64,000 nucleotides of DNA from JANQPX01 sp965204405. Lineage in GTDB: Bacteria; Pseudomonadota; Alphaproteobacteria; Geminicoccales; Geminicoccaceae. Under the pieces are notes generated by a model. That model made no database searches, was not told the DNA's origin, and saw only the letters and a list, made by a program, of their open reading frames with translations. Location: contig CBDBEN010000002.1 of NCBI GenBank assembly GCA_965204405.1, positions 1 through 64,000 on the forward strand. Direction: 5' to 3'. Every line of letters begins with the position of its first letter. Positions within the stretch are counted from its first letter, which is position 1. The translations under genes were made by a program, and so were the position numbers. Of the stretch, positions 44,965 to 54,301 are shown in pieces.

Positions 44965-45299
44965 GGGGCGGAGAACTACCGACGATTACAGATTTTCGCA
45001 AGGCCGCTGACATCAGATTAGCCACTCAGCGCGGCAGCATTTGGCACTGAGTGTGAGCGCCGCCAGGCTTGGCTAGCGGCAGAAAGCGTCATCGTTAAAC
45101 GGACAGAAGGCGGGGTGCATCGCTGACGCCGACGGCTGAAGTCGGCTTTCCGACCCATTTTTCGCACGCGGTTGCAGCGCCGTCGTTCAACAAATTGACC
45201 CAGATCTGCCCTTCGCCCTGGCGGATGCGGCGCGACAAAAGAGCGGGAAGCGGACGCCGAGAAGATGTCGGGTGGCCACTATGATCAGTGGGTGTCGCG
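44965..45299. other. Gene-free stretch with repeats E and C
   Basis: Contains the second copy of weak repeat E (45037-45088) and of repeat C (45164-45201). The minus-strand ORF covering this (45095-45394) overlaps the methyltransferase gene and is not supported. Confidence 0.5.
45164..45201 (+). repeat. Dispersed repeat C, copy 2
   Basis: Matches 26616-26653 at 37 of 38 bases in the same orientation. The similarity extends weakly leftward (cggctttcc versus cggctgctttcc). Confidence 0.65.
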
Positions 45300-45935
45300 C
45301 TATGCGAGCTTCTTTGCGATGATGAACCGGCTGGGCGGGGGGGAGTCGCTGGTTTCGATGATCTTGAAGCCTGCATCTGCAAGATGGCCCTCAAGCTCGG
45401 GAATCTCCATGAACTGTACGAACGGAGCTTTCCTGAAGAACTGCATGAGTGGCAGGATCATCAGCATCAGCCGAAACTTGAACGGCGTGCCCTGACCCGG
45501 CTTGCAGACCGTCTTGGATATGAACACCCCGCCCGGCTTTAGCAATTGGCTGATCCTCTTCATCGCCCCCGAGGTGTCTTCGATCAGGTGTATCAAGTTC
45601 AATGCCAAAACAGCGTCGTAGGGACCTTGATCGAGCGCGGAGCCGAACACGTCCGAGACGATAAAGCTGGCGTTTGACACGCCTTGCGCCAACGCTTTTT
45701 GCTCGGCGATCTGGATCATGTTGCCCGAAATGTCGCTTGCGGTGATATGGGCCACGTCAGGGGCCAGGAGCAGTGCAGTCGAGCCTGTTCCGCAACCCAT
45801 TTCCAAAACGTGATCGCCTTTGGCCAGATAGGACTTTATCCGGGCCAATGTGTATTCATAGGCTTCCATGTCCTTGATGGGCGACTTGGCGTATTTCTCC
45901 GCGGTGTTGTCCCAGAATTTCGCAGCAGCTTGCAT
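45300..45935 (-). CDS. Class I SAM-dependent methyltransferase
   Basis: A 211-residue methyltransferase of the UbiE/Methyltransf_25 type. Motif I is VLEMGCGTGSTALLLAP (about residue 43), then HITASDISGNMIQIAE, VLALNLIHLIED and LLKPGGVFISKT. The N-terminus FWDNTAEKYAKSPIKD is common in small-molecule methyltransferases. It is divergent from a LysR-type regulator gene with an 84-bp gap, the classic arrangement in which the regulator controls its neighbour. Substrate unknown. Confidence 0.9.
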   Translation of the reverse strand: MQAAAKFWDNTAEKYAKSPIKDMEAYEYTLARIKSYLAKGDHVLEMGCGTGSTALLLAPDVAHITASDISGNMIQIAEQKALAQGVSNASFIVSDVFGSALDQGPYDAVLALNLIHLIEDTSGAMKRISQLLKPGGVFISKTVCKPGQGTPFKFRLMLMILPLMQFFRKAPFVQFMEIPELEGHLADAGFKIIETSDSPPPSRFIIAKKLA

Positions 45936-46019
45936 GTGTCATCTCCTTTGATCGACACATAGCCATGGACAGAACCGAGATAAATTGCCGGTTTCCGTTG
46001 GATTGCTATACAAAAATGC
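45936..46019. promoter_or_regulatory. Divergent intergenic region between the methyltransferase and LysR genes
   Basis: Only 84 bp separate two divergent starts, so both promoters and a probable LysR-type binding site must lie here. A dyad-like ataaattgc ... gattgctat (about 45979-46011) could be the regulator site; this is by eye. Confidence 0.4.
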
Positions 46020-46916
46020 ATGGACTGGAATCTCGTATCCTTCGATTGGAACCAGGCCCGCGCCTTCCTGGCGACGGTGGAAGAAGGGTCTTTATCTGCT
46101 GCTGCCCGCGCTTTGGGGCTGACGCAGCCGACCTTGGGTCGGCAAGTCACAGCGCTCGAAGCAGCGCTTGGAATCGTGCTGTTCGAGCGTGTCGGGCAAT
46201 CGATGGTGCTGACGCCATCAGGCGCTGAATTGCTCGATCATGTGCGGGTGATGCGTGATGCCGCAAGCCGCATGTCGCTTACGGCTTCAGGGCAGTCGCA
46301 GACCGTTGCCGGAAAGGTGCGCGTCACGGCCTCAGACATCTTTGCCGCCTATGTCCTTCCGCCCGTCCTGAGGCGTCTGCGCAAGCTTGCCCCGCAACTC
46401 GAGATCGATGTCGTAGCCGCCAACGACATCCGTGACCTGCAGCGTCGCGAAGCGGATGTCGCTATTCGGCATGTCCGGCCGGAACAACCCGATCTGATCG
46501 CGCGGCTGCTGCACGAAACAAAAGGGTATTTCTATGCATCGACGTCCTATTTGGACAAACGCGGTCGTCCAGCATCCTTGCAAGAGCTTGTGAGCCACGA
46601 CTTCATCAGCTTCGGTGATACCGATCGCATGTTGGGCTACATGCATGACGTCGGACTGGCGTTGACGGATGAGAATTTCCGTTTGGGATCAGAGAATGGC
46701 ATCGTTGCGTGGGAATTTGTGCGCCAGGGCCTCGGCGTAGCACCCATGTCGGAGAATGTGGGTGCGAAGACTATCGGCGTGGAACAGCTGCTGCCCGACA
46801 TGGACCCATTCATCTTTCCAGTCTGGCTCACCACCCATCGCGAGCTTCACTCCAGCCGTCGTATCCGATTGGTTTTCGATACGCTGGCAGACGAGCTGTC
46901 GGCAGAGCGTTGGTGA
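46020..46916 (+). CDS. LysR-family transcriptional regulator
   Basis: A 298-residue regulator. The N-terminal winged HTH is ARAFLATVEEGSLSAAARAL then GLTQPTLGRQVTALEAALGI (residues about 13-55), followed by a linker helix and a C-terminal effector-binding domain (VRVTASDIFAAYVLPPVL and GLGVAPMSENVG). It reads away from a methyltransferase gene, its likely target, in addition to its own promoter. The ligand is unknown. Confidence 0.93.
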   Translation: MDWNLVSFDWNQARAFLATVEEGSLSAAARALGLTQPTLGRQVTALEAALGIVLFERVGQSMVLTPSGAELLDHVRVMRDAASRMSLTASGQSQTVAGKVRVTASDIFAAYVLPPVLRRLRKLAPQLEIDVVAANDIRDLQRREADVAIRHVRPEQPDLIARLLHETKGYFYASTSYLDKRGRPASLQELVSHDFISFGDTDRMLGYMHDVGLALTDENFRLGSENGIVAWEFVRQGLGVAPMSENVGAKTIGVEQLLPDMDPFIFPVWLTTHRELHSSRRIRLVFDTLADELSAERW

Positions 46917-47012
46917 ACGCGAGTCCTCGAAACTGATCCTCATTGCCCCGAGGTCTGCTCGGTTCGTTTTCCGGCCCTTCGCCGCGTTCGCTGGCACTCC
47001 ATGGACACGCAG

Positions 47013-47120
47013 CTTGTGGCAGAAAAACGCGGGTAAAGCAGGAGCGACGTGCGAGAGAGAGCCGTAGAGTCTGGTTACCGGCGCATTGCCCGCACTACGA
47101 GGCAGGCCGCTAAGTTCGGG
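47013..47120 (+). repeat. Dispersed repeat D, copy 2
   Basis: About 75 percent similar by eye to 33772-33886, same orientation. Core: ctggttaccggcgcattgcc then cgcactacg. Lies between the LysR gene and the IS110 remnant in a 450-bp gene-free stretch (46917-47367). Confidence 0.6.
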
Positions 47121-47367
47121 ACTTGACCCGAATGTATGGATCGGCTGCGGCCCGCAAGGGAGAATTCAGTGGAAAGCGGAAGTCGCTGATATGTATCCGG
47201 CCTCTTTGGATCGGCTCGTGGGCCGTGGCCTTGATGGGGCATACGCACGCGCCTTGGTCTCATTAGCAGCAAGGTTGGCGAGCAACCATTCGGGTCACCA
47301 GACTCTCGGTGCGTAAATTCATCCGTTCCATAGCATTCTCAATCGCGAACTTTGTTGGCTGGACCGT

Positions 47368-48159
47368 TTACACGGCCATGGCCTTGTCTTGGTGGATATC
47401 GAACCTCCTGTTGTGACGTAGAACGCTCCAAGCGATACGGGCAAGCTTATTGGCCAGTGCTACGGCAAGTTTGTTCTTGTGCAGGCGTGGGGCGGCCTGT
47501 TCCAGCCATGGGCCAAAGCTGAACTTTTTCCAGTTGTCCGGCCGCATCAAGATGATATGGGCAGCCTGAATGAACAGCGTGCGCAGGTATTTGCTGCCGC
47601 GTTTTGACATCCGACCGAGGATCGGTTTGCCACCGGTGCTATGTTGTCTTGGCACAAGCCCAATCCAGGCGGCAAAATCGCGACCGCGATTGAAGGCCTC
47701 GCCTGTACCGATGGCCGACACCGTCGCTGTGGAAATGATCGGGCCGATGCCTGGAATGCTCTTGAGGCGGATGCAGTGCGCCTCGCGATCCGACAAAGCT
47801 TCGATTTCACCGGTAATGCTTTCGATCCGCTCGTCCAACCACAGCCAATCCTCATAAAGGCCAATGATGACGTCGTGCATGCGCTGGGAGATCTCATCAC
47901 GCCGCAGATCCAGGATCGTGAAGAGTGATTTGCGAAGTGCGCCAGCACCGGCCCGAACCGCTATGCCCTGCTCAATCAGGAAGGCCCGGATCTGGTTGAT
48001 CGTTGCCGTGCGCCTGGAGACAAGCCTCGATCGGACCCGATGCAAGGCCTGCAGATCCAGCTGATCCTGGGTCTTTTCCCGCACCGTCCGAAGGTTCGGT
48101 CGGAGTGCTGCCTCGGCGATGGCTTCGGCATCATTATAGTCGTTCTTTTGGCCCTTTAA
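47368..48159 (-). pseudogene. IS110-family transposase, C-terminal part (left flank of the RIT element)
   Basis: About 260 C-terminal residues of an IS110 transposase (DEDD-type N-part lost; Transposase_20 C-part kept). The frame opens at the RIT junction as LLKGQKNDYNDAEAIAEAAL, runs through DLQALHRVRSRLVSRRT and SIPGIGPIISTATVSAIG and GIVPRQ-type AAWIGLVPRQHSTGGK, and ends KLARIAWSVLRHN. The usual N-terminal 120 residues, ending PPxYVKPF, are missing. The annotated ATG at 48084 is not the true start. Its interruption point is the same as in the other IS110 remnant to the right. Confidence 0.88.
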
Positions 48160-48223
48160 TAATCACGAGGTCCCCATAATGCGGAGGAACGCGGCCTGAT
48201 TGGCGGATTTTCGCCGATTTTGT
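48160..48223 (+). repeat. Left terminal inverted repeat of the RIT element
   Basis: Identical over 64 bases to the reverse complement of 51905-51968. It holds an inner hairpin ggcggattttcgcc. Bases 48176-48190 (ataatgcggaggaac) are repeated inverted at 48229-48243, just inside the repeat. Confidence 0.95.
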
Positions 48224-48243
48224 CTATGTTCCTCCGCATTATT

Positions 48244-49247
48244 TCAGAGCGTGTCGAGCCAGGCGAGCACGCTTGCATCGCGCTTCCAAGATGGCTGGCC
48301 GCCGGGTGTGGTTGGAACGGCGACCTTTTCCAGGGCTTTCCGCTTCGTTTCCAGGTTGGCCCTGGCATAATGGTTGGTCGTGTCGAGGCTCACATGGCCG
48401 AGCCAACTGCGGATGACCGTAACATCGACGCCCGCCGAGATGAGGTGCACGGCGGTGGCGTGCCGGAAGGCATGCGGCGTTACATGCTTGGCACGCAGCG
48501 TTGGCATGGTTTCGGCCGCCGCCTTCACGTAGGCGGCGAGCTTGAACCGAACCCCCGAGGCGCTGAGCGGCTCGCCATAGCGGTTGACGAAGAGCTGCTG
48601 GTCGGGTGCCCGTGGTTGCCGTCCAAGCAGTTTCTTCAGCAACATCACGGTTTCCGGCCAGAGCGGGCAGATGCGTTCCTTCCTGCCCTTGCCGATCAGG
48701 CGCACGCAGTTCGGGCTTTCGAACCGGATTGCTTCGGGGCACAGGTCGAGCGCTTCCTGTATGCGTGCGCCGCTATTGTAGAGGAATGAGAACAGCGCGT
48801 GATCGCGCATGCCCTCAACGGTCGAACGATCTGGCTGAGCAAGGATCGCCGTCACTTCGGCCGGATCCAGATAGCAAGGTTCCGACACCGGGGCGCGCTT
48901 GATCGGGATGTTGAAGATTTCCACGCATTGCGCGATCGATGCGGGATCCTTGGTCGCCACAAAATGGAAGAAGCTGCGGATCGCGGCAAGCCGGCAGTTG
49001 CGCGTGCCGATCGCACCACCACGTTCATGTTCGGCATGACCGAGGAACGCGGTGATTTCGCTGGCGGCCAGATCTGCCAGCGTGATCATAACCACCTTCT
49101 TCCCAGAACGCTGCGCAACGAACCGAAGCAACAGCCGCCAGGCGTCGCGTAGGACCGGACTGTGTGGATGGACGCGTTGCGCTGCTCGACCAGCCATTCG
49201 TAGAAGAACGCGCGCATCAGGTCCGAGAATCGATCATGCCTGCTCAT
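48244..49247 (-). pseudogene. ritC: RIT tyrosine recombinase C (one frameshift)
   Basis: The third recombinase of the trio. Its ATG (49247) overlaps the ritB stop as ATGA. The N-terminus MSRHDRFSDLMRAFFYEW and HTVRSY is in one frame; the rest, DAWRLLLRFVAQRSG onward, is in the next. A missing c in the expected taccgcgacgcc near 49148 explains it. The catalytic residues are all in the second part: ARIQEALDL (first arginine), HAFRHATAV (H-x-x-R), WLGHVSLDTTNHY (H and nucleophile tyrosine). Corrected length about 334 residues. If the deletion is real the element may have lost ritC function. Confidence 0.85.
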
Positions 49248-50611
49248 GACCGCACCTCCTGCCCCAGATTGAGGCATGGTGCGCCAACGACCCGGAATCG
49301 CTCATTTGCGTAATGCAGCAGGTCCTGCGTCACCGTGATATAGACCAGTGTGGAGTTGATATCCCGATGGCCGAGATAGGTCGCGAGGAACGGCAGACGA
49401 TCCTGCGGGTTGGTGCCCGTCCGGTACCATTCGAGGATCCTGTTCACGACCATCGAGTGGCGCAGGTCATGAACGCGAGGACCTGCTTTTCCTCGCAATG
49501 GTTTCAACCCAGCGCGGCGTATGACGTCGGTGAGCAGCCAGGTGATCATTTCCGGCGTGTAATGGCCATCGCCTCGCTCGTGCCAGAACAGGCCGGAACG
49601 CGCGTCCTGTGATCCACCGGTACGCCGCCGCGCATCGATGTAGGCCCGAAGCTCAACGACGACGCTCTCGGGTAGCGGCAGAATCCGGGTTTTGAAGAAC
49701 TTGGTCTGCCGGATGGTTATCGTACCGTCCTGCAGGTCAACGTCACCAAGATCGAGACGGGCAAGCTCGCCGCGCCGCAAGCCCGCGCAATAAGCCAGCA
49801 ACAGCATGGTGTATAGGCTCAGCGGGCGAAGCGGCGCCCGTGGCGACGGGTAGGTGCGGGCGACGTCAAGCATCCGTCGCACGTCGGCAGGCGAGTAGAT
49901 ATGGGGCTTTCGCCATTGCTTGGCGGCCTCCTTCCTCGGTCTCGGGTCCGGTCGCTGCACAGGCATCGACGGGTCGCGGTGACGAAGGATCCTCGCAAAG
50001 ACGCGCTTGAGCTTTTCGCACTCCTCCGCGTGGTGACGCGTGGCATCCGTTGCCGCCCATCGATCGATCATGGCGCTCAGCGGTTCAACTTCCGGTCCCG
50101 GATACAACTGCAGGAACCGGTCGAACCGCAGGAGCAAATGAGGCTGCGATGTGTATTTGTATCCTCTGCGCCGCATCATCGCGACATGCTCGGCCATCAT
50201 TTCGCCCAGCACGCTGCCGAACGGCTTGGGTTGGCGCAGTTCGGCAAGAGACTGTTCCGGATCCCGCGATGCCAATGCCCGCCAGATCGGCATGCACTGC
50301 TTGATATTGCACTCATCGCGCAGAGCGACGACGGGATTGCGTTCAGTCGCGCCGATTTCCACCAGGTGTTCAAGGAACCGGTCAACGATGCGGGTGCGGT
50401 GCAAGAGTGTGGACGGCGCCCGGCGAACGGCTGATTCTCGTAGCCAGGCCAGCAGCACATCCTGATCGAGTGCCTCGAAACGTTCGGCGACATCCTGAAA
50501 GCCATGCAAGACCTGCCGATAACAGGCTCGGCTTTTCATGCTGCAGAGATCAAGGCTCGCGACGTAGCGGCCAATGGTGGCGCGGTCGGGATCGGGCCAG
50601 AGGGCGGTCAT
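49244..50611 (-). CDS. ritB: RIT tyrosine recombinase B
   Basis: A 455-residue tyrosine recombinase. The N-terminal core-binding region spans about residues 1-200. The catalytic domain has CAGLRRGELARL (first arginine), VHDLRHSMVVNRILE (H381 and R384), YLGHRDINSTLVYI (H415 and nucleophile Y424). ATG overlaps the ritA stop by four bases, and its own stop overlaps the ritC start, so translation of the trio is coupled. Acts at the element's 64-bp ends, as inferred from the family. Confidence 0.92.
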   Translation of the reverse strand: MTALWPDPDRATIGRYVASLDLCSMKSRACYRQVLHGFQDVAERFEALDQDVLLAWLRESAVRRAPSTLLHRTRIVDRFLEHLVEIGATERNPVVALRDECNIKQCMPIWRALASRDPEQSLAELRQPKPFGSVLGEMMAEHVAMMRRRGYKYTSQPHLLLRFDRFLQLYPGPEVEPLSAMIDRWAATDATRHHAEECEKLKRVFARILRHRDPSMPVQRPDPRPRKEAAKQWRKPHIYSPADVRRMLDVARTYPSPRAPLRPLSLYTMLLLAYCAGLRRGELARLDLGDVDLQDGTITIRQTKFFKTRILPLPESVVVELRAYIDARRRTGGSQDARSGLFWHERGDGHYTPEMITWLLTDVIRRAGLKPLRGKAGPRVHDLRHSMVVNRILEWYRTGTNPQDRLPFLATYLGHRDINSTLVYITVTQDLLHYANERFRVVGAPCLNLGQEVRS

Positions 50612-51837
50612 GCCAGCGCCTCCATCCCCGGCACGTCAAGCGCGATGGCCCTGAGGTCCTCGGTAGCAAGCTTGAGGTAGGGCGCCGTCGATCCTGTCGA
50701 ACGGTGTCCCAGCAGGTCGCCGATGACCTTCTGAGGCACTGCGGCCCGCAGCATTTCGACCGCGCGCGCATGACGGAAGATGTGGGGTCCACACTTCCCA
50801 GGCGGTTGGACGCCAGCGTCACGGAGCCGCCGCCGAACCATGCTGTAAAGCTTGTCGAGCTTTCGATAGGGCGCGCGTGTGCGGACGAAGATCTCCCTGG
50901 CATCGGTCACGGGACGCCCGGAACGCAGATAGGCAAGCACCGCTTCGCCGACCGGCTCAAGAAGGGGCAGGAATGTGCTAGCTCGCGTCTTGTTGTGACG
51001 AACATGGATGGCTTCCGTTCGCCAGTCGAAGTCCTCGATCCGGAGATGGCGGATCTCTCCAGACCGTAAACCATAGGCTGCAAGGAGTTGCAGGATCGCA
51101 TGGTCCCGCAACCCTGCCGATGACTGGTCCTTCTCGGCACTCTCCAGCACGGCGACGATCTGGCCGCGGTCCAGGACCGAAGGGACTCCTTCATATGCAT
51201 AAAGCATCGGCGCCATGACATGCCCTGACAGGTCCGTCGTGACGCGACCTGTGATGTGGAGATAACGCAGCAGCGAGCGAAGCCGCTCTGCGACAGACTT
51301 CAGCGAACAGCGCGTCAGTTTCGGCGCGCGCAGATCCATATAACGGTCAACGTCAACGACGCTCAGCCCCGCCAAGCCGTCGCTTCCATGATCGATCAGC
51401 CAGGCAAGGAAGTTCCGGGCTTCCCACATTAGCGCTGCGACGCTGGAGCAAGCCAACCCGCGCTCCTCACGCAGCCAGGTTTCGTATTCGTCGCAGATTG
51501 AAAATCGGACCTCATCGGCCACGCAGACAGGCTTGATAGTTGGCGGCCATTGGCCGTGAACAAGCCGCAACAGCGCGCGAATTCCGGAGCGGGGGACCTC
51601 GTGCCAGCGCGCGCTGGGAAGTCGCCCACGCTGTCTCTGGAACATGACGATCGCGTGCCGCAGATATTGCTCCACTTGCACATCGATCACGTCCGCGACC
51701 GGGATGCCCCGCTGTCCCAGATAATCGAGGAATCCAGATGCGTAGGCGCAGTAGTTCCTCGCCACGACCGGGCTGTATCGCTGACCGATAAGCGAGGAAT
51801 TGAGTGCGGCGATTAGTTCGTGACAGTTATCCGACAT
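50608..51837 (-). CDS. ritA: RIT tyrosine recombinase A
   Basis: A 409-residue tyrosine recombinase, the first gene of the trio. The catalytic residues are in YGLRSGEIRHL (first arginine), HIFRHARAVEML (H352 and R355), LLGHRSTGSTAPYL (H378 and nucleophile Y387). The N-terminal SAM-like core-binding domain is in about residues 105-205. Its start is 67 bases from the inner edge of the right inverted repeat, so the promoter probably lies in or beside that repeat. The stop codon overlaps ritB. Confidence 0.92.
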   Translation of the reverse strand: MSDNCHELIAALNSSLIGQRYSPVVARNYCAYASGFLDYLGQRGIPVADVIDVQVEQYLRHAIVMFQRQRGRLPSARWHEVPRSGIRALLRLVHGQWPPTIKPVCVADEVRFSICDEYETWLREERGLACSSVAALMWEARNFLAWLIDHGSDGLAGLSVVDVDRYMDLRAPKLTRCSLKSVAERLRSLLRYLHITGRVTTDLSGHVMAPMLYAYEGVPSVLDRGQIVAVLESAEKDQSSAGLRDHAILQLLAAYGLRSGEIRHLRIEDFDWRTEAIHVRHNKTRASTFLPLLEPVGEAVLAYLRSGRPVTDAREIFVRTRAPYRKLDKLYSMVRRRLRDAGVQPPGKCGPHIFRHARAVEMLRAAVPQKVIGDLLGHRSTGSTAPYLKLATEDLRAIALDVPGMEALA

Positions 51838-51904
51838 TGGCAGGTCCTCTGTTGGTCGATTGACCCGCAGAGGTTCGACACGGAATAATGCAAAGCAAGT
51901 CGAT

Positions 51905-51968
51905 ACAAAATCGGCGAAAATCCGCCAATCAGGCCGCGTTCCTCCGCATTATGGGGACCTCGTGATTA
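51905..51968 (-). repeat. Right terminal inverted repeat of the RIT element
   Basis: Perfect 64-base partner of the left repeat. Its outer end (cctcgtgatta) adjoins codons for VKRNKND of the right-hand IS110 transposase. Confidence 0.95.
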
Positions 51969-52752
51969 GTGAAGCGTAACAAAAACGACGCTGCCGATGC
52001 CGAGGCGATCTGTGAAGCAGTGACACGACCGACGATGCGGTTCGTACCGATCAAGAACACGGAGCAGCAATCAGTGTTGATGGTGCATCGAACCCGCGAC
52101 TTGTTGATGCGACAGCGGGACCATGTTGATCAACGCGATCCGGTCTCACCTTGCCGAATTTGGGATTGTCGCCGGTGTTGGACGCAACGGCATTGAGAAG
52201 CTGTTGGCGTTGATTGCAGAAGGTCAGGACGAACGAATTCCACCGGTAGCTCGTGACTGTCTCATGGCGTTGGCCGCACAGTTTGACTTGACCAAGCGCC
52301 AGATCCTGGAGGCTGACCGACGCGTTCTTGCCTGGCACAGGAACAACAGCCTGAGCAAACGGCTTGAAGCGATCCCGAGTATCGGCCCGCTGATTGCCAG
52401 TGCACTCGTTGCTAGCGTTCCAGACGTCCATGTTTTTCGATCAGGTCGAGATATGAGCGCCTGGATCGGTATTGTCCCGAAGCAGAACGGCACCGGCGGC
52501 AAGCAACGCCTCGGCTCGATCTCGAAAGCCGGCAATCGCTATTTGCGCAAACTTCTGTTCATCGGCGCCTTGTCGGTGATCAAGCGCGCCAAGCAGTTGG
52601 GCTACAGTCGACATCCCTGGCTGATGAGCTTGATCGAACGCCGATCTGTCAAGATCGCTGCCATTGCTTTGGCCAATAAGGTCGTGCGCATCGCTTGGGC
52701 ACTGATGGCGCGTGATCAGAATTACCGAGCATCACAGCCAGTCGCCGCGTAA
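51969..52752 (+). pseudogene. IS110-family transposase, C-terminal part (right flank of the RIT element)
   Basis: The C-terminal part of an IS110 transposase reading away from the RIT element. It opens VKRNKNDAADAEAICEAV and continues TRDLLMRQR, then after a frameshift (one extra g in cgggacc near 52116) MLINAIRSHLAEFGIVAG, SIGPLIASALVASVPD, MSAWIGIVPKQNGTGGKQRL and NKVVRIAWALMARD. The N-terminal 110-120 residues are absent. It differs clearly in sequence from the left-hand remnant, so this is not a split copy of the same gene, yet the break is at the same conserved position. Confidence 0.88.
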
Positions 52753-53274
52753 GCGGACAACGAACACGCGGCTTGCCGCGTCAACAGGTTGGAAAGGGCA
52801 TTGATCTAATAACGCACCCACGCCAGTCGGCCCAAAGATCGGGACAACCCATTTCGTGCCACGGCGCCTCTTGAGCGCGTGCTTTTGACCGGGACCCGTT
52901 CTGCGGAGAGCATTATGGCCAGCGGCCATGAACAGTGCCGCACCAGTAGGCCGCACACATGGCAGTTCCGACCAGCCGGGCGCAAAAAGATCAGAAACCC
53001 CTTGCCAACTGCGCGGATTACCCGGAACGACTGCCGGTGCCGAACGCCCGAAGTTGCCGGGAAGACCAGACACAAGGTCGATGGATTAGTCCGAAGGACC
53101 GCATACCGGCAGCTTTCAGCCATTGGACAACCTGCAGCTACCGGACAATGATGACCCCTTTCGGCCACTCCATCAGCTCGCAGGAGGCTATCTGTGATAG
53201 GCTGCGGTGGACCACACATACGCCCGGCTGAAACCTTCGGCGCTTGGCAACGCCCTAACGAAAGCCTTCGGATT
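52753..53274. other. Gene-free stretch after the IS110 remnant
   Basis: Probably the 3' non-coding part and end of the IS110 element followed by host DNA with the promoter of the aminopeptidase gene. No supported gene. Confidence 0.45.
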
Positions 53275-54252
53275 ATGGAAGACTTGAAACAATCCCAAGC
53301 GGCGCGACGAAGAGAATTATACCCACCTGTCGCCCCCTATGACTCTGGTCTCCTTGATGTCGGTGACGGTCATCAGGTGTACTGGGAGCTTTGTGGGAAC
53401 CCAGAAGGTAAACCAGCAGTCTTCCTTCATGGAGGGCCAGGCGGCGGATGCTCACCTGAGCATCGACGTTTATTTAGTCCCAACCTTTATAAAGTGCTTT
53501 TGTTTGACCAAAGAGGCTGCGGTCGATCACTGCCCTATGCCAGCCTTGATGCCAATACGACATGGCATCTTGTTGACGACATCGAGAAACTCAGAACGAT
53601 GTGTGGCGTCGACAGATGGCTTGTGCTGGGAGGGTCTTGGGGCAGTGGCCTTGCCCTCGCATATGCAGAGGCTCATCCGGAACACGTTTCGGAATTGGTC
53701 CTAAGAGGCATCTTCACGCTTCGACGTGCTGAGCTGCGTTGGTACTATCAAGAAGGGGCGTCCTGGCTCTTCCCAGACAAATGGGAGAAATTCGTGGCGC
53801 CCATCCCTGAGGCCGAGCGCAACGATCTCATATCAGCCTATCACCGACGTCTAACGAGCCCCGACAGGGATGTGCAGCTTGAGGCAGCGAAGGCGTGGAG
53901 TCTTTGGGAAGGCGAAACCATAACGCTCTTGCCTGATGACAAGCTCTCCACGCAGCATGGCTCAGCAGAATTTGCGGTAGCGTTTGCCCGAATCGAGAAC
54001 CACTATTTCATGAATGGCGGTTTTTTCGAGGATGATCAGCTTCTGCGCAACGCAAATCGTTTGCACTGTATTCGAGGCGCGATCATACAAGGCCGCTACG
54101 ACATTGCGACACCAGCAAGGACGGCGTGGGAACTTCATCGCGCCTGGCCGGAGGCTACTTTTCATCTGGTCCCCGGTGCTGGCCATGCCTTCAACGAGCC
54201 AGGCATCCTCGATTGTACGCTCAACGCTACGGACGAATTTGCCAAGGGCTAG
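53275..54252 (+). CDS. pip: Prolyl aminopeptidase
   Basis: A 325-residue alpha/beta hydrolase (EC 3.4.11.5) that frees N-terminal proline from peptides. The oxyanion-hole segment is VFLHGGPGGGCSPEHRRLF, then FDQRGCGRSLPY. The nucleophile elbow is LGGSWGSGLALAYAE (serine near residue 114), the aspartate lies in QGRYDIATPA and the histidine in PGAGHAFNEPG. ATG 53275 opens a normal-length enzyme; longer frames upstream are not family-like. The next gene follows by 49 bp on the same strand. Confidence 0.94.
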   Translation: MEDLKQSQAARRRELYPPVAPYDSGLLDVGDGHQVYWELCGNPEGKPAVFLHGGPGGGCSPEHRRLFSPNLYKVLLFDQRGCGRSLPYASLDANTTWHLVDDIEKLRTMCGVDRWLVLGGSWGSGLALAYAEAHPEHVSELVLRGIFTLRRAELRWYYQEGASWLFPDKWEKFVAPIPEAERNDLISAYHRRLTSPDRDVQLEAAKAWSLWEGETITLLPDDKLSTQHGSAEFAVAFARIENHYFMNGGFFEDDQLLRNANRLHCIRGAIIQGRYDIATPARTAWELHRAWPEATFHLVPGAGHAFNEPGILDCTLNATDEFAKG

Positions 54253-54301
54253 GCGGTCCTCTTGGAGCAACCCTACAGCCCCGTAGCGAGGTTATGCGAT
54301 C

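Larger units (their letters stand above)
48160..51968. mobile_element. Recombinase-in-trio (RIT) element
   Basis: A 3809-bp element bounded by 64-bp perfect inverted repeats (48160-48223 and 51905-51968). It holds three tyrosine-recombinase genes on the minus strand, overlapping by ATGA at both joints, in order ritA, ritB, ritC. This is the defining layout of RIT elements, known from several proteobacteria. Apart from one frameshift in ritC it looks complete. Both ends abut IS110-family transposase genes. Confidence 0.9.

Noticed and set aside
48244..51837. Reading the three tyrosine recombinases as a phage integrase cluster
   Set aside because: Their order, ATGA overlaps and perfect terminal repeats fit a RIT element; no phage genes are near.
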